From contig CM055109.1 in assembly GCA_029204225.1 (NCBI GenBank), forward strand, positions 43,837,054 through 43,901,053: a DNA stretch of 64,000 nt. The letters run 5' to 3'. The position numbers and the translations under genes were made by a program. The stretch comes from Diphasiastrum complanatum (taxonomy: Eukaryota > Streptophyta > Lycopodiopsida > Lycopodiales > Lycopodiaceae). The stretch's first letter is position 1, and every line of letters starts with the position of its first letter. Below are positions 33,329-44,292 of this stretch, piece after piece. A model generated the notes under the pieces. The model was not told the DNA's origin. It ran no database searches and was given only the letters and a program-made list of their open reading frames with translations.

Positions 33329-34610
33329 CGCAAAACTGCTTGAAACTTCTGTCTTAGGCTAAGAACAGTATGCCGAGGCCAATAGTGATGTCAGAAGTTG
33401 AAAATAATGACCTGCACTTTTTTCCTTATTAGGCCACTCGCCACTTTTCCACCAATTTGAAAGCCAAATCGACGTCGCCTTCCGAAATGCACTCAGTCGT
33501 CAACTCCCAACAACGTGCCCAGTGGAATGGTGAAATCACTTCTGGCGTACTCCGAATACTTTCTCCGCTGCAATCACTCTGTTTTGCTATACCGTACTTG
33601 CAGGTATAGTCCGGGTGCCCTTCGCTTGGAGGTTATAGCCTTTCGTTTGGGTCAAAACGGGCAAAGGACCCAAAAATAGGGACTTTTCTAGTTTTTGAAC
33701 TGTTTCTTCACCTTGAAGAAACTTCACTCTTCACTTGTGAAGGGACCCAACTCCAATTTCAGTATGAAAATTTCTAATGAAGTTGAAGGCCAAAAAGCAC
33801 TTCACTTCTTCAGGGCCCTCTTCAACAACCCTTCAGACTCCATCCAATGGTTGAATATGATGCAACTGTGGATATCCCTTCTGGGTAGCACAATCTGAGT
33901 CGTCGATCTTGTAACTCCTCTATCCAATGGATCTGAGCACTTCTATGCACCAATGGAGAGTCTTGTAGACACTGTCCACTTCGAAACACTATAGTTTCAC
34001 TTTGGTTCAACGTGCAAACAGTCCGCGACCTCCCTGTCTACGGCCGCGCCTCCCTACACTCGATTTTGCTTGATCTAACTCACCTATGGATCAATTTGAG
34101 CACGATCTAAGGCCTGGAGCAGGGTCGCCTACTGATCCCAAGTCTGTAGAGTGTTCACTCAAGAAATTTTGTGGAGAAACGGTGATTTTAGCTCAACTTG
34201 ACAAAGTGGCTTTTTTCACATTTTACAGCAAATCTGCTAGGTTAACTATCTAGAGACAAATCTCTGACATAAACCTCAGAATCTCTCCATGGCTGGTTGA
34301 CAATGTGATTAGCTTCCTTCCTGTCCTTATGGCATCCAAAACGGGGCACAAATAGTGAAGAAATTACTAGTTATGTATAAAAATCGTAACCCCAAACCTG
34401 GTTTCAATTTTCAGCTGACTTCAAAATTGTCAATTTTTCACCAAATTTTTCCCTGTCTGATGCTATGCACAGGCTAATAATCCCTACTGAGCTTAGCAAG
34501 CCTCTATAAACTAGAAACCGTGCACCAGTGCTTCTCTTTCCGTCTTCAACCCGTCGTAAACCCTGAAGCTCTCTTCAACGGCGATGCTGTACTGTGTACA
34601 CTCCCTATAC
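33329..34610 (-). other. 5' leader of copia element B
   Basis: 1.3 kb without a gene between primer site and gag. The part 33530-33830 is clearly related to 37160-37440 (CTTTCTCC-TGGCAATCACT, GGAGGTTATAGCC, AATGAAGTTGAA), so elements B and D belong to one family. Confidence 0.55.
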
Positions 34611-34861
34611 GGCTCTGATACCAACTTAGAATTTGCTTTGCACAGGAACACAGATCATGCTACACAGTAACACAGACAGAAAACACTCTCCACAGCAAGC
34701 TCACATAGCAACTGTATTTCCCAAAATGAAATTACACTGTACATATAGTTGTTCACTCAGACAACCCATGCATGACCCAGGTTGCCGTTGGCGGGATGCG
34801 TGTCCCGTCGACTTGCCTCATGGCGAGGCCAACTTATCCTTACCCACAGTACAGTAACACA
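34611..34861 (-). repeat. LTR and primer-binding site of copia element B
   Basis: Minus strand: LTR from TGTGTTACTGTACTG (34861) to about 34626, roughly 235 bp. It is followed by TGGTATCAGAGCC (34623-34611), a perfect initiator-Met tRNA primer site. Direct contact with unrelated RNase H sequence at 34866 shows the outer edge. Confidence 0.7.
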
Positions 34862-34865
34862 GTGA

Positions 34866-35040
34866 TTCTACTTTAATTCTAACTCTTCTATCATCTATAC
34901 TGGCACCCCAATCAACATCTACATAGCCTTTCAACTTTGGCAAATCAAATCGTCTTCAGTAAACTAGACCAAGATCAAGCATGTCTTTCATGTACCTCAA
35001 AATAAATGTCATGAAATTAGTAGACTCCTCCCAATGACAT
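34866..35040 (-). pseudogene. Copia RNase H fragment, minus strand
   Basis: Minus-strand LRYMKDMLDLGLVY, then DLPKLKGYVDVDWGASIDDR: the start of copia RNase H (usual GYSDADWAGD-DDRRST). It is cut by the LTR of element B on one side and by plus-strand copia sequence on the other. Confidence 0.7.
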
Positions 35041-35505
35041 GGTCTTGATTGGGCTGCACAAGTCACTATGTATAAGTTTGAGTGGTTTTCTTGCTCTAGC
35101 AACTCGGGCATCGACAATGTACCAGTACAATTTTCAGATGTTAAAATAAAGAATATTTTGAATGTGTTTGATGTACTTGGACTTACTAATAACTTACTTT
35201 CTGTTGGGGTCATGGCAAATCAATGCTTGAAGGTTAAATTTGTCAAAGACAACTACTAATTGATGAAGGACATGGATCACGATTATAAGGTTGTGGCCAT
35301 AGGACCTGGAGAATATGGTTTAGCTTCATCAATAGCATGTGGCATCAAAGAATGGGTCATCTAAGCTATGGAAGTTTGTGCTTGATGGCCACACTAAAGA
35401 TGGTGAGTGAACTACCTGCAATATATGATGAACAACATTCCATTTGTGAAGGATGCGTGATGGGGAAGTACCATAGAGATAAATTCAAGAAGGGGGGAGC
35501 TGCGG
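35041..35505 (+). pseudogene. Copia protease end and pre-integrase, plus strand
   Basis: Plus-strand NVFDVLGLTNNLLSVGVM, then the HHCC domain WHQRMGHLSYGSL and HSICEGCVMGKYHRDKFKKG. The reading frame is interrupted at about 35500 by the foldback element. No continuation of this integrase is found beyond 36413, where a minus-strand copia begins. Confidence 0.75.
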
Positions 35506-36413
35506 TTTTGACATTCTGCGAGTAAAGTTTTTGCGAGTTTTGCAAGTTTCTTCTACCCATAATCTCACAAAATGGTAGCACATGGCGTGCTACTCTTCTT
35601 ATGCCACTACATGAATTTTGAAGAATAAGAATTGTGGTTTGATGCATACTTAGAACTTTCACTATCCATCAAAATTTAAATAGGTCTATCACAAAATACT
35701 TTGTTACTCTATAAATATAAGTTTACTTTTATTTTAAAAAAAAAGTGTTAATGAAGTTGTAAAACCTAGCATGCTGGAATGCTAGCTCGGAAATTTTTTT
35801 ATATAAAAAATATGAAGTTTTTTTGAAAAACTTAATTTGTTTGTAGAGCTGATTTGACTAGCATGCCGGTGTGCTAGCCAAGTAGATTATAAAATAGAAA
35901 AGCTATTTTGACACATTTGAGAATCAAATTTTGAGTAAAAACATTATTTCAGAATATCTTTTTCAACCTCCAAACATAGTAAGCCGACGTGCTAAGTAAA
36001 GCAACCAAATTTTGTTTGCAACCTTTAAAGATAGCACGGCAGCGTGCTATATAAAATGAGGAAAAAAAGTTTGTAGCCTCCAAATCTAGCACGCCGGCGA
36101 GCACGGTTTGGAGGATACACAAAAATAAATAAAAAAATAAAAATCCATGGCCTAACCGAATTTTTTTTAGATTGTTTTTTTTGTGCATTGTCCAAACCGT
36201 GCACGCCTACATGCTAGGTTTGGAGGCAAAAAAAATTTGAATTTTTTTTATTTTGTGACATTTTTTGCTATGCACCAAACCACATTCTTAATAATAAACA
36301 TTGAAGTAGTAGCGTAAGAAAGGTAGCACAACATATGCTATCTTTTTGTTGAATTATGGCAAACAAGAAACTCGCAAAACTCGTTACTCGCAAAATGCCA
36401 AGGCCCTCGATCC
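35500..36413. mobile_element. Foldback-like element with palindrome array, copy 2
   Basis: Inverted ends: TTTTGACATTCTGCGAGTAA with TTTTGCGAGTTTTGC at the left, and reversed CTCGTTACTCGCAAAATGCC at the right (36380-36402). Eight imperfect palindromes of the AGCACGCCGGCGTGCT type lie inside (35572, 35767, 35860, 35978, 36030, 36087, 36194, 36323). No gene. It disrupts a copia integrase frame. Homologous to 12205-13315. Confidence 0.6.
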
Positions 36414-36429
36414 CTAAACTTGACATTTT

Positions 36430-37160
36430 TGCCAATTGTCCTACATGACTTTCTCCCCATCATGGATTAGTGAGAAGTTCTCAAACCAATTATGCTTCTG
36501 AGTCATGTGTCTAGTGGCGCCTGAATCAATAAACCATCTAGCACCAACATCCACCTGTGCCAATGCCGACGAGAAGACATTGGTCTCATCGTCTTTTCCA
36601 TCATCTTCAGCAATGTTGCCTTGCTACTTCACTTTTCCTTGTTTGATATCCGCTTTCTTCTTGTAGCACTCTCTCACCCAATGGCCTAGCTTGTGGCAAT
36701 AATAGCACTTGCCTTTCTTCTTCTTTGACTTTGATGATGACTCTCCCTCGTCCTCATCATCCTTGCCCTTCCTTGGAATGCATTTTGAACTTTTTTTTCT
36801 TGCCTTTAGCTACCAATGTCTGGACTTCCTAAGCGGTATGCCTCGATTTGACCACTTCGCACCTTTGTTGTTCCTACAACAAGATCTTGTGATGATTTCC
36901 AAAAGTGGGCAATCTCTCCTTTGAAGCATTACCACTCATGAACATTTGCATGCTTTCTAACATGTTGCTCATTGTAGTGTGGACCAATTCAATGTCCTTT
37001 ATGGGCTCGCCAATAGCAACAAGTTGGTGTCTCAGTTCCTTGATCTTGGTGAAGAAAGATCCCACCCTTTCATTGTCCTCCATCCTGATGGTATTGAGTC
37101 TTGATTTCCCAAAAATGCCTTCAGCGCACACTCCTACCTCAACACTCCTTGAAAGGGGCT
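36430..37160 (-). pseudogene. Ty1/copia gag-protease (element D), minus strand
   Basis: Minus-strand UBN2 end: GKSRLNTIRMEDNERVGSFF, TKIKELRHQLVAIGEPIKD and HTTMSNMLESMQMFMSG. The zinc knuckle is CYYCHKLGHWVREC and the protease ARWFIDSGATRHMTQKHNWF. The gag N-terminus is deleted: the frame joins leader sequence at about 37160. It stops at 36430, next to the foldback element. Same family as element B. Confidence 0.8.
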
Positions 37161-38001
37161 AATCGCTTTTTGACGTCCACTGAACACTTTCTCCATGGCA
37201 ATCACTTTGTTTTGACGTACCGTACTTGTAATTATAGTTTGGGTGCCTTTTGTTTGGAGGCTATAGTCATTCGTTTGGTCAAAATAGGCTTAAGGACATG
37301 AAAATAAGAGTTTTTTTTAATATTTTTGAGTTGTTTCTTCAGGTTTTCGAAACTTCACTCTTTACCAAATTTGGGCCCCAACTCCCATTTCACTTTGAAG
37401 ATTTTTAATGAAGTTGAATGGCAGAATACTCTTTAATTCTAACTTCATCCAATTATCCAGTCCGTGACCATGTATAGTTGTTTGCAACTTCTTTTGCCCT
37501 GCTAGGGCGCCTAGCTGTATCTCTTTATAGCTTCAAAAACAAACTTTTATAGTGAGAGAACAATGTTTTTGTGCCTTGAAACCCCAGTTCAACATTCTAT
37601 GACCTGTTATGAGCAAGTACTTGATTCTAGCACTGTTTTTTCTAACAAATTCTTCACCTATGAGGTCACTCTAATGTAAGGAAGATTTTGCTTCAATATG
37701 TTTGCAAATTGGCAAAGTATAGAGCATGCACGGATCGTAAACACCACATAGAGACCCTTCTTAAGAAAATTCAGATTTTTGCAAGTTCACATCTTGGACT
37801 GTCCGTCTATCACAAGTGTGACGAAAAGCTTTTTCCTATCTTAGAGCAATCAATCGAATCTTTAAATGTCGATTTTGACACACCATGGCTTCCAATTGAA
37901 GTTTTTTCACTTCTTTAAAGCCCACTCAAATCGACACAGATTCACCTTAGATTCCCCACGAATTTGACTCCGATCCTTGTCCGATGATTGATATCACCTT
38001 G
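37161..38001 (-). other. 5' leader of copia element D
   Basis: Non-coding, related over 37160-37440 to the leader of element B at 33530-33830. The rest shows no feature. Confidence 0.5.
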
Positions 38002-38244
38002 CTCTATTACCAAGTTGACAACAATGTTATTGATCGACGCAATTACCATAGAACCTCTACAAGCACTTCAAGACAAGAATTCATGGGATTGCTCACACAC
38101 AATAACTGTGTATTCACACTGTATTCATTCAAGTACATGAAAGGCTAACTAAATAGCAACTAAGGGGCTCGAGAAAGATCGGCCCACTGTCTAAAAACTA
38201 GAGAGAGAAAGTAGTCGTCAAATATGGCAAGTATTCGTTACACA
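38002..38244 (-). repeat. LTR and primer-binding site of copia element D
   Basis: Minus-strand LTR from TGTGTAACGAATACTTGCC (38244) to about 38016, close in length to the LTR of element B. Next comes TGGTAATAGAGC (38013-38002), an imperfect initiator-Met tRNA primer site. Confidence 0.6.
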
Positions 38245-38422
38245 TCAATTATTGCCTTTTAAAAGAGCACATTTTTAAGTTGCAATTAGTTGAGTATTTT
38301 GAGCCTTTTTAGGTTGTGTGCCAACTCTCTTTGCAATCTGAATATACCATGGCATTGTACATAAATTCAATTTCCTATATGTTGTATCTTTGTCTAAGTA
38401 TACATCAGCGGTCAAGCCTCCT

Positions 38423-38425
<3 letters not shown>
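38245..38425. other. Short AT-rich spacer
   Basis: No feature seen between the LTR and the GA tract. Confidence 0.3.

Positions 38426-38485
<60 letters not shown>
38426..38485. repeat. (GA)30 microsatellite
   Basis: 60 bp of uninterrupted GA. Confidence 0.95.
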
Positions 38486-38488
<3 letters not shown>

Positions 38489-39059
38489 TCTTTGCAAAAT
38501 TTATAGTAAACTCCATGCTTGTTTGAGAAAAATTGTGTCTTATCCAAAGGTGACTTAAATTTTGTCATCCCCTTGAAATTTCTCGAGTGATCACATGCAT
38601 AAATAACTAAAACTATGGCATTGACAATTCAAAAATTTAGTAGCGTGAGAAAATTTCCATTCAAAATATGGAAGCCCTAAGAGACTCAAAGATCCACAAT
38701 GTAGAAACATATACGCAACGTTATTTACCAACAACTTTCAAGGTAAATTTATGTTTTTTACATTGAATCATCGATGCAAGATATTGAAAATACAGTTGCT
38801 ATAATGCTAAAGCCAATCAACTCAAATCCGTGTTTCATGAAAGATTTTGCCAATATGTAAACGTTGGGTCAGAGACAAATTTGGATAAAATGTTTGCCCT
38901 TGCATATTGGCATTCTATGCATAGTGAATCTATCCACACTATTGTCTCAATTACCTTGTGGAATAGAGTAGCCACAAGCCATTTCACACAAGAAGATAAA
39001 GCCACAAATATCGATGACGGTAGTGGGTACAACCTGCCAAGCAATATTCTCACACACGC

Positions 39060-39063
<4 letters not shown>
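38486..39063. other. Spacer downstream of the calmodulin-like gene
   Basis: No convincing frame. It probably includes 3' flank of the minus-strand gene ending at 39134. Confidence 0.3.

Positions 39064-39117
<54 letters not shown>
39064..39117. repeat. (GA)27 microsatellite in the 3' flank of the calmodulin-like gene
   Basis: 54 bp of GA starting 17 bases past the stop codon of the minus-strand gene. If transcribed it gives a CU-repeat in the 3' UTR. Confidence 0.95.
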
Positions 39118-39119
<2 letters not shown>

Positions 39120-39133
39120 ATGTTGTTATCGAT

Positions 39134-39936
39134 TTACTTGGCGATCATGGTTTTCACGAATTTTTCATAGACTATCTGCCCATCTCCGTCAGTATCGGAT
39201 TCTGCTGAGCGAAGCATCTCATCCGCTTCCTCGTCTGTCAGCTTCTCCCCCAAGTTTGTCAGCACGTGACGGAGCTCGGCAGCAGAGATGAACCCATTGT
39301 GATCTTTGTCAAACACGCGAAATGCAGCCTTCAGGTCTTCTTCCGAGTCAATGTTCTTGGATTTCTTCGACATCAGGGTGAGGAACTCCGCAAAATCTAC
39401 GGTTTTGTTAGTATTTCCATCCGCAATTTCCTCTTCTGTTGGATTCTGACCGAGTGCGCGCATCACGGTAATCAGTTCTGCCATTGTTATCCTTCCTACA
39501 ATATGATGTGGCAAATTTAGACTTTACTAGCCCATCCATCGATGGATGATCATCGCAGAACTATGAGGCATATGTGAACATGAAAAGCAGCAAAGCCTCT
39601 ATGAAAGGGTAAAAAGTTTTATTACTTTCTCCTAGTGGCGAAGATTCAAACTTTATTAACAGCAAATAAGTAAGACACAAAGCACTGTAACAGAACATCA
39701 ATCTGAAAAGCTATTAGGGACACTGTGAACGACAAATTTGTCCTAAACTTGGGCGTAAAAATTGGCATCGCCGCCACGGAGAGGCATATAATACTTTCTC
39801 TTATGTTTTGAAGACAATTTTCAACAGCATTAAATTATGCATAAAATGTTCCCAGCTTACCATCTCTGTCCGTGTCATATAAACCAAATGCCTCGTTGTA
39901 TTCTGCGATCTGATCCTTCGAAAGTAGCTCCACCAT
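39134..39936 (-). CDS. Calmodulin-like EF-hand protein, two exons, 145 aa
   Basis: Exon 1 is 39936-39861 ([20 protein letters not shown]...). The donor is GTAAGC at 39860, the intron 39860-39496 (365 bp), the acceptor TTGTAG, and exon 2 is 39495-39134. The intron splits the Gly codon in the first Ca-binding loop, the usual site in plant calmodulin genes. The four EF-hands align with calmodulin (149 aa). EF1 (DTDRDGRITMAE) and EF3 ([12 protein letters not shown]) are complete. EF2 has lost six residues of the entering helix and reads [12 protein letters not shown], with Lys at loop position 6 where Gly is usual. EF4 reads [12 protein letters not shown]: the Glu at loop position 12 is Lys, and two residues are added before the loop. 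The end is KTMIAK. EF2 and EF4 probably bind Ca weakly, so I call it calmodulin-like rather than calmodulin. The reading frame is intact. Confidence 0.85.
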
Positions 39937-40368
39937 TCCGGGCTGCGTTTTTGGCCAGAAACTTTACAAAATATTGATCCCTGATACGATTTGATTCGAC
40001 ACTCTAGTGCACATTTGTTCAAAAGACCAACCATTCGGCTCTCTCTCCCCTCCTGAGGCCTTTCCCGATCACAGATCTCTCAAATTTGGCAGCGGAGGAT
40101 GAGCATCGAGGCTGCTTGGCTCTATACTCGAGAAGGTGGAATGAATAAGTTTTGGCAGCTATGGCGAAGTGGACATTAAACACGAATAAAGTGAATAAAT
40201 GAAAATGCCGAAGAATCCGTTTAGTATTATCACGTTCTTTCGTTGACCGCATAAATTGCCACCCAATTCCACTTTGAACGGTTCTTCTTGACACTAGCTC
40301 GATCTGCTACTATCACTAGCTTTATCTTGCTGCTATAATCACTTCAGATCCTTATCATTTGTGTATGT
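39937..40368. other. 5' flank of the calmodulin-like gene
   Basis: No gene. It holds the promoter of the minus-strand gene by position, but no TATA box or known element stands out. Confidence 0.35.
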
Positions 40369-40375
40369 TTACTAT

Positions 40376-40872
40376 AATTGTTGGGCGGTATTGATATTTT
40401 TAATATCATCGGATCTTGGTATTATACTTTTTAAAAAAAATTGATACCAGTCGAGTATGAGTATCATCATGTTTGTAAATTGGTGGCAACCGGCCTAGGC
40501 ATAGCAAGGGTGATACCAGTCGAGTATAAACTCGACCGATTATGAGTATATAAACTTTTTTCTAAAATTAGCCATAATATGATATGCACATGATTTGAAA
40601 GGCCAATACTTTGTTGGTGCCCATCAATGTCTTTGGGACACCATAAATAATACTTATCACATATGTAAATTTTGAAAACCAACTAAAAATGGATACTATA
40701 TTGATACCATGTTAAATTTGAATTTTTTGCTCCTAATCCGGGTATCAATATGTACATTGATGGGCTAAAGCTAGCCCGGACCGTAGTATCACAAAATCAT
40801 ATGCCGGTCGCGTATGTTCTACAATACCATTGTTGATACCACCCGGCCACCTATATACCCGCCCAACACCGG
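40376..40872. mobile_element. Probable MITE with 7-bp target duplication
   Basis: 497 bp flanked by TTACTAT on both sides (40369-40375 and 40873-40879). It has a GTTGGGCGGTAT terminal inverted repeat: left at 40379, right as ATACCCGCCCAAC at 40857-40869. The outermost 3-5 bases of the two ends do not match. The interior contains the direct repeat GATACCAGTCGAGTAT (40442 and 40511). No reading frame. A 7-8 bp duplication fits an hAT-type mechanism. Confidence 0.6.
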
Positions 40873-40879
40873 TTACTAT

Positions 40880-42139
40880 GGTATGTCCTCATTTGTGCAA
40901 GGGATTGAACTTGTACTCTTAACCTCAAAATTGTTTTAATAAGCTTACCATTTATTGGAGGACTATTGAGTAGGGACACCCAAAAGAACCCAAATGAATA
41001 TGAAACGTTAACATTGGCTATCTTAAAAAATTTACTTCCATCATGAAGCTAAAACCTTGTAGTGCTACAGGTTAGAAATGATCTTATGAAATGGGCCACA
41101 CCTAGCCCATTCCTTTGAATACAACTTGAGTGGAGTGGCCTTGGTGAACTTGTAAGGCACATCTCTGCGAACACGTTATTGTGTTATTGGTATTTGTAAT
41201 TCACCTTTTTACTTTTTTATTATAATTAGTTTCTTCATGGTGACAACATTGAAATGACATTTCAATATAGTATAATCGCAAAATTGGTTGAAAATTTTAG
41301 AATGAGAGATGTAAAATTCAAAATGAATGGTAAATGGTAGAATGTTGCATCACATCTGCATTCATTGTTGCATATTACGCCACATAAGCTAGGTGGCTTT
41401 TTGGCATTATATATCCAAACTGCCATTAGCATGTATAGATTAGCATAAATTCAAACCATCGTCATTGTCAAGCCCATGGCAATATTTATATCACAAATAG
41501 TTTTCTTCATATTATGGTTACCCCACCTCCCAACCCCTTCATCGCACACGCAAATCCAATCCCTTGGGATCACTATTTGCTCTTTTGTCCATTCTCTTCT
41601 TTATCTTATTACAAGCTACTTGCTACTTGCCCAAGGCCCCTTTTAGAAGGTCCCAAAAGATTATATTATATATACATAAATAAATAAATAAATATATATA
41701 TATATAACTTCTTAAAAAAATTCAAATGTGAGAAGGATGTCAAATAGCATCGATAGGCTTTCTATGAAAGAGACATTAGCCAAATTTAGACCTTCACACA
41801 AATGTTAGTTAAAGATACTATACAATCTAAAATGAACCTAAAAGAAAATCCTCTTCAAAAGTGTTAGTCTTTGTGCTCATCACACTAGTTCAAAAGTCTA
41901 AATTACCACGTAGGTCAACAATGTAGTGGGATAAACTTCAATAAACTTCAATAGGGGTTGCGTAAAGTTTTTTGTTGTATTGGCCTTCTACTATTATTTT
42001 TAATTACATGGCCCAAAGTCAAGTTAATGCCGAAATTATTTATTTACAAGTGCTCATTTGGCCATGGGCTTATACACGCAGGATGCCACAATCCTCGCAA
42101 CTATTTCTATTTTTTCAATTTTATTTATTTGCAATATGT
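40880..42139. other. AT-rich, no gene seen
   Basis: Short frames without features. AT-rich (TA) and TAAA runs lie at 41660-41706. Nothing else was recognised. Confidence 0.3.
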
Positions 42140-42795
42140 TGGGAATACCCCCAACAGTTGTGGAGTCCTAGGACTAGAGCACTCCCACTTAATCCCATGT
42201 GTTATGCAAAAAATTTTGAACTTAGTTGAAGTGTATTCCCCTCCATGATCTGATCTTAAGCATTTGATCTTTGTATTGAATTGATTTTCCATTTCATTGC
42301 TGAACTTACCAAATGCAGCAAACACTTCATCCTTGCTTTTAAGAAGATTGACCCAAGTATACCTACTAAAGTCATCAATATAAGTTACATACATCTTTGC
42401 CCCACCATTGCTAGTTGTACTATAAGAATGAATATCAGAATGCACAAGTTGAAAAACTTCTTTAGATCTAGAAGTAGATCTAGAATAAGCAAGTCTATGA
42501 GATTTGGACAAGGCACAATGTTCACAAACACTACTGTTTGCAACGAGACTTTTAGGAAGACCAAGAACATGCTCTTTCTTTGCTATTACCTCCAAAGATT
42601 TGAAGTTGGGATGGCCCAACCTCTTATGGCAAACTTCTTGGTTTGTCAATTGTTCCCTAGCCATACATCCTTCATGCTTAGAGATCACACATGCATCCAC
42701 TTTGAAAATCTTCCCATGGCTCCTTCCTTGAGCAATCAAGGTTCCACATTTACTTATCAAACAAGCATCTCCAAAGAACTCAACATATTAGAGGA
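42140..42795 (-). pseudogene. Copia pre-integrase and integrase core fragment, minus strand
   Basis: Minus-strand frame of about 210 codons. The pre-integrase domain includes CHKRLGHPNFKSLEVIAKKE and CEHCALSKSHRLAYSRST. The core starts HSDIHSYSTTSNGGAKMYVT (first Asp), continues YIDDFSRYTWVNLLKSKDEV, and reaches LRSDHGGEYTSTKFKIFC (second Asp). It ends before the catalytic Glu at about 42150, where unrelated sequence begins. The frame is open, but the protein is only a part of pol. It is related to the copia at 59.4-61.5 kb (shared IAxGxxxGKxxKxDA segment). Confidence 0.82.
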
Positions 42796-42915
42796 GTTCT
42801 AAAATAAAAAAAAGACCCTTTGTAAAAACACTTTTATTTTTTTTCTCTAGTTTCGACCTCTAGCTGGCCCAATGAAAATGCTCAAATTTGAAATCTACGT
42901 AATGTAGCTCAAATA

Positions 42916-42918
<3 letters not shown>

Positions 42919-42969
<51 letters not shown>
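42919..42969. repeat. (TA)25 microsatellite
   Basis: 51 bp of TA dinucleotides. Confidence 0.95.
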
Positions 42970-42971
<2 letters not shown>

Positions 42972-43471
42972 CAACAAACTTTGAAAGTTGCGTCGGGTAG
43001 CATCATGCACGTATCCCATTGGTTTCCTCTTCTTGCTTGACATGTTCCAATCTACTCGACATCAATACCTCAAGTTAAATTTATTTAAGTATGTTGGTTA
43101 GTATAATGAAATTTGTTATCTAGACTAGTTAAAATTACAGAAATATAGTATGCATAGTTGCTAGAAATATAGTATGCACAATAACTGTGACTACTATGGC
43201 AATCTCATGAGATTAAATGTGATACGAAAAACTGAATTTAGTATCATATCAGAGAGATTTTTGGTGCCTAAGCTTCGAAAATAGCAATGGCAAGGAGACC
43301 AAGATCTACAATTGAGACTATGATTCTTTACAATGAGAAAGATGACGTTGATAAGTAGAAGCAAAATATACAAAGAATTCATGGCTGTTGTTGCATCCAT
43401 CATCAAAGAGCAATTTTCGACAGAAGAAAAGGGCAAAAATGGCATACAAATCTCATTGAAAAACAGAGATT
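42970..43471. other. AT-rich, no gene seen
   Basis: No supported feature. Confidence 0.3.
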
Positions 43472-44190
43472 TTGGAGTTTAAGACAACTCCCGGAGGTCA
43501 CTCTATATCAGAAGTTTTAGTACAACATGTTTATATGCATTCAGAAATAAAAGTACAAGATATCAATTCTCATGATCATCAAAAATGTAACTGTAAGTAT
43601 ATCAAAACGTATGCACTCTACTGTAATCATATGTGTTTTTTGATTGATGATTCTTCAAATTATGATTTAAATATTTCAAGGTTTTTCATCTTTCAGATTT
43701 ATATTCATCAAACATAAGTGAATGGGAGCCAGCACAATCACTTGTAGGAATATTGGATGTGATTCACTCTGATATTGAAAAGCTGCAATACAGAGGAAGA
43801 AGTCCAAAGGAACTTGCAGATAGTGGTATATATTTTTATGAAGTTTCATATATACCACAAATGGATGGAGGTTTCGGAAAGCTTAAAATAATTCCATTGC
43901 CAAGTTTTCAGAGTGATGAGTGGCCTATTCCTGACAATATTGTTTTTGAATCCTTCATATGCAAGCTACTCTTGGATGTTAGAAATGCCATGAAGAAAAG
44001 TACTGGTTCAAAAATTGTACACCTAAGTTGATTTCTCTCATTGCAAATATTTGTTAATTTTTTCTCAAGTGCATGTGTTCGAAGGACACCAGCTTTATTT
44101 GTTTGCAAGGATTTATTAGATGAGACTTTGTCAGATCTCATGGATCAAGGTTGGGATAGTAAAACAAATAATGGTATAGAATGTAGGATA
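43472..44190 (+). pseudogene. Unassigned exon-like coding traces
   Basis: Plus-strand stretches with protein-like content. 43472-43714 contains TTPGGHSISEVLVQHVYMHS and a Cys/His patch (HDHQKCNCKY). 43720-44031 contains VGILDVIHSDIEKLQYRGRS, then KELADSGIYFYEVSYIPQMD and WPIPDNIVFESFICKLLLDV. 44075-44190 contains RRTPALFVCKDLLDETL. The second stretch is very gene-like and ends at a TGA. I cannot name the family. Exons of a decayed host gene or of an unknown mobile element are both possible. Confidence 0.35.
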
Positions 44191-44292
44191 AAATGATCAT
44201 CAATGATCTTCCATTATCATATCAAAAAAGCTATCAAAGATACAAGAAAACTGACAGCACATGGCTACCACTAGATCAAGACTTCGAATTAA

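Noticed and set aside
41958-42248. Plus-strand ORFs of 85-96 codons
   Set aside because: AT-rich hydrophobic frames without features, partly antisense to the copia integrase fragment.
42281-42802. 173-codon plus-strand ORF
   Set aside because: Antisense of the copia pre-integrase/integrase frame at 42140-42795.
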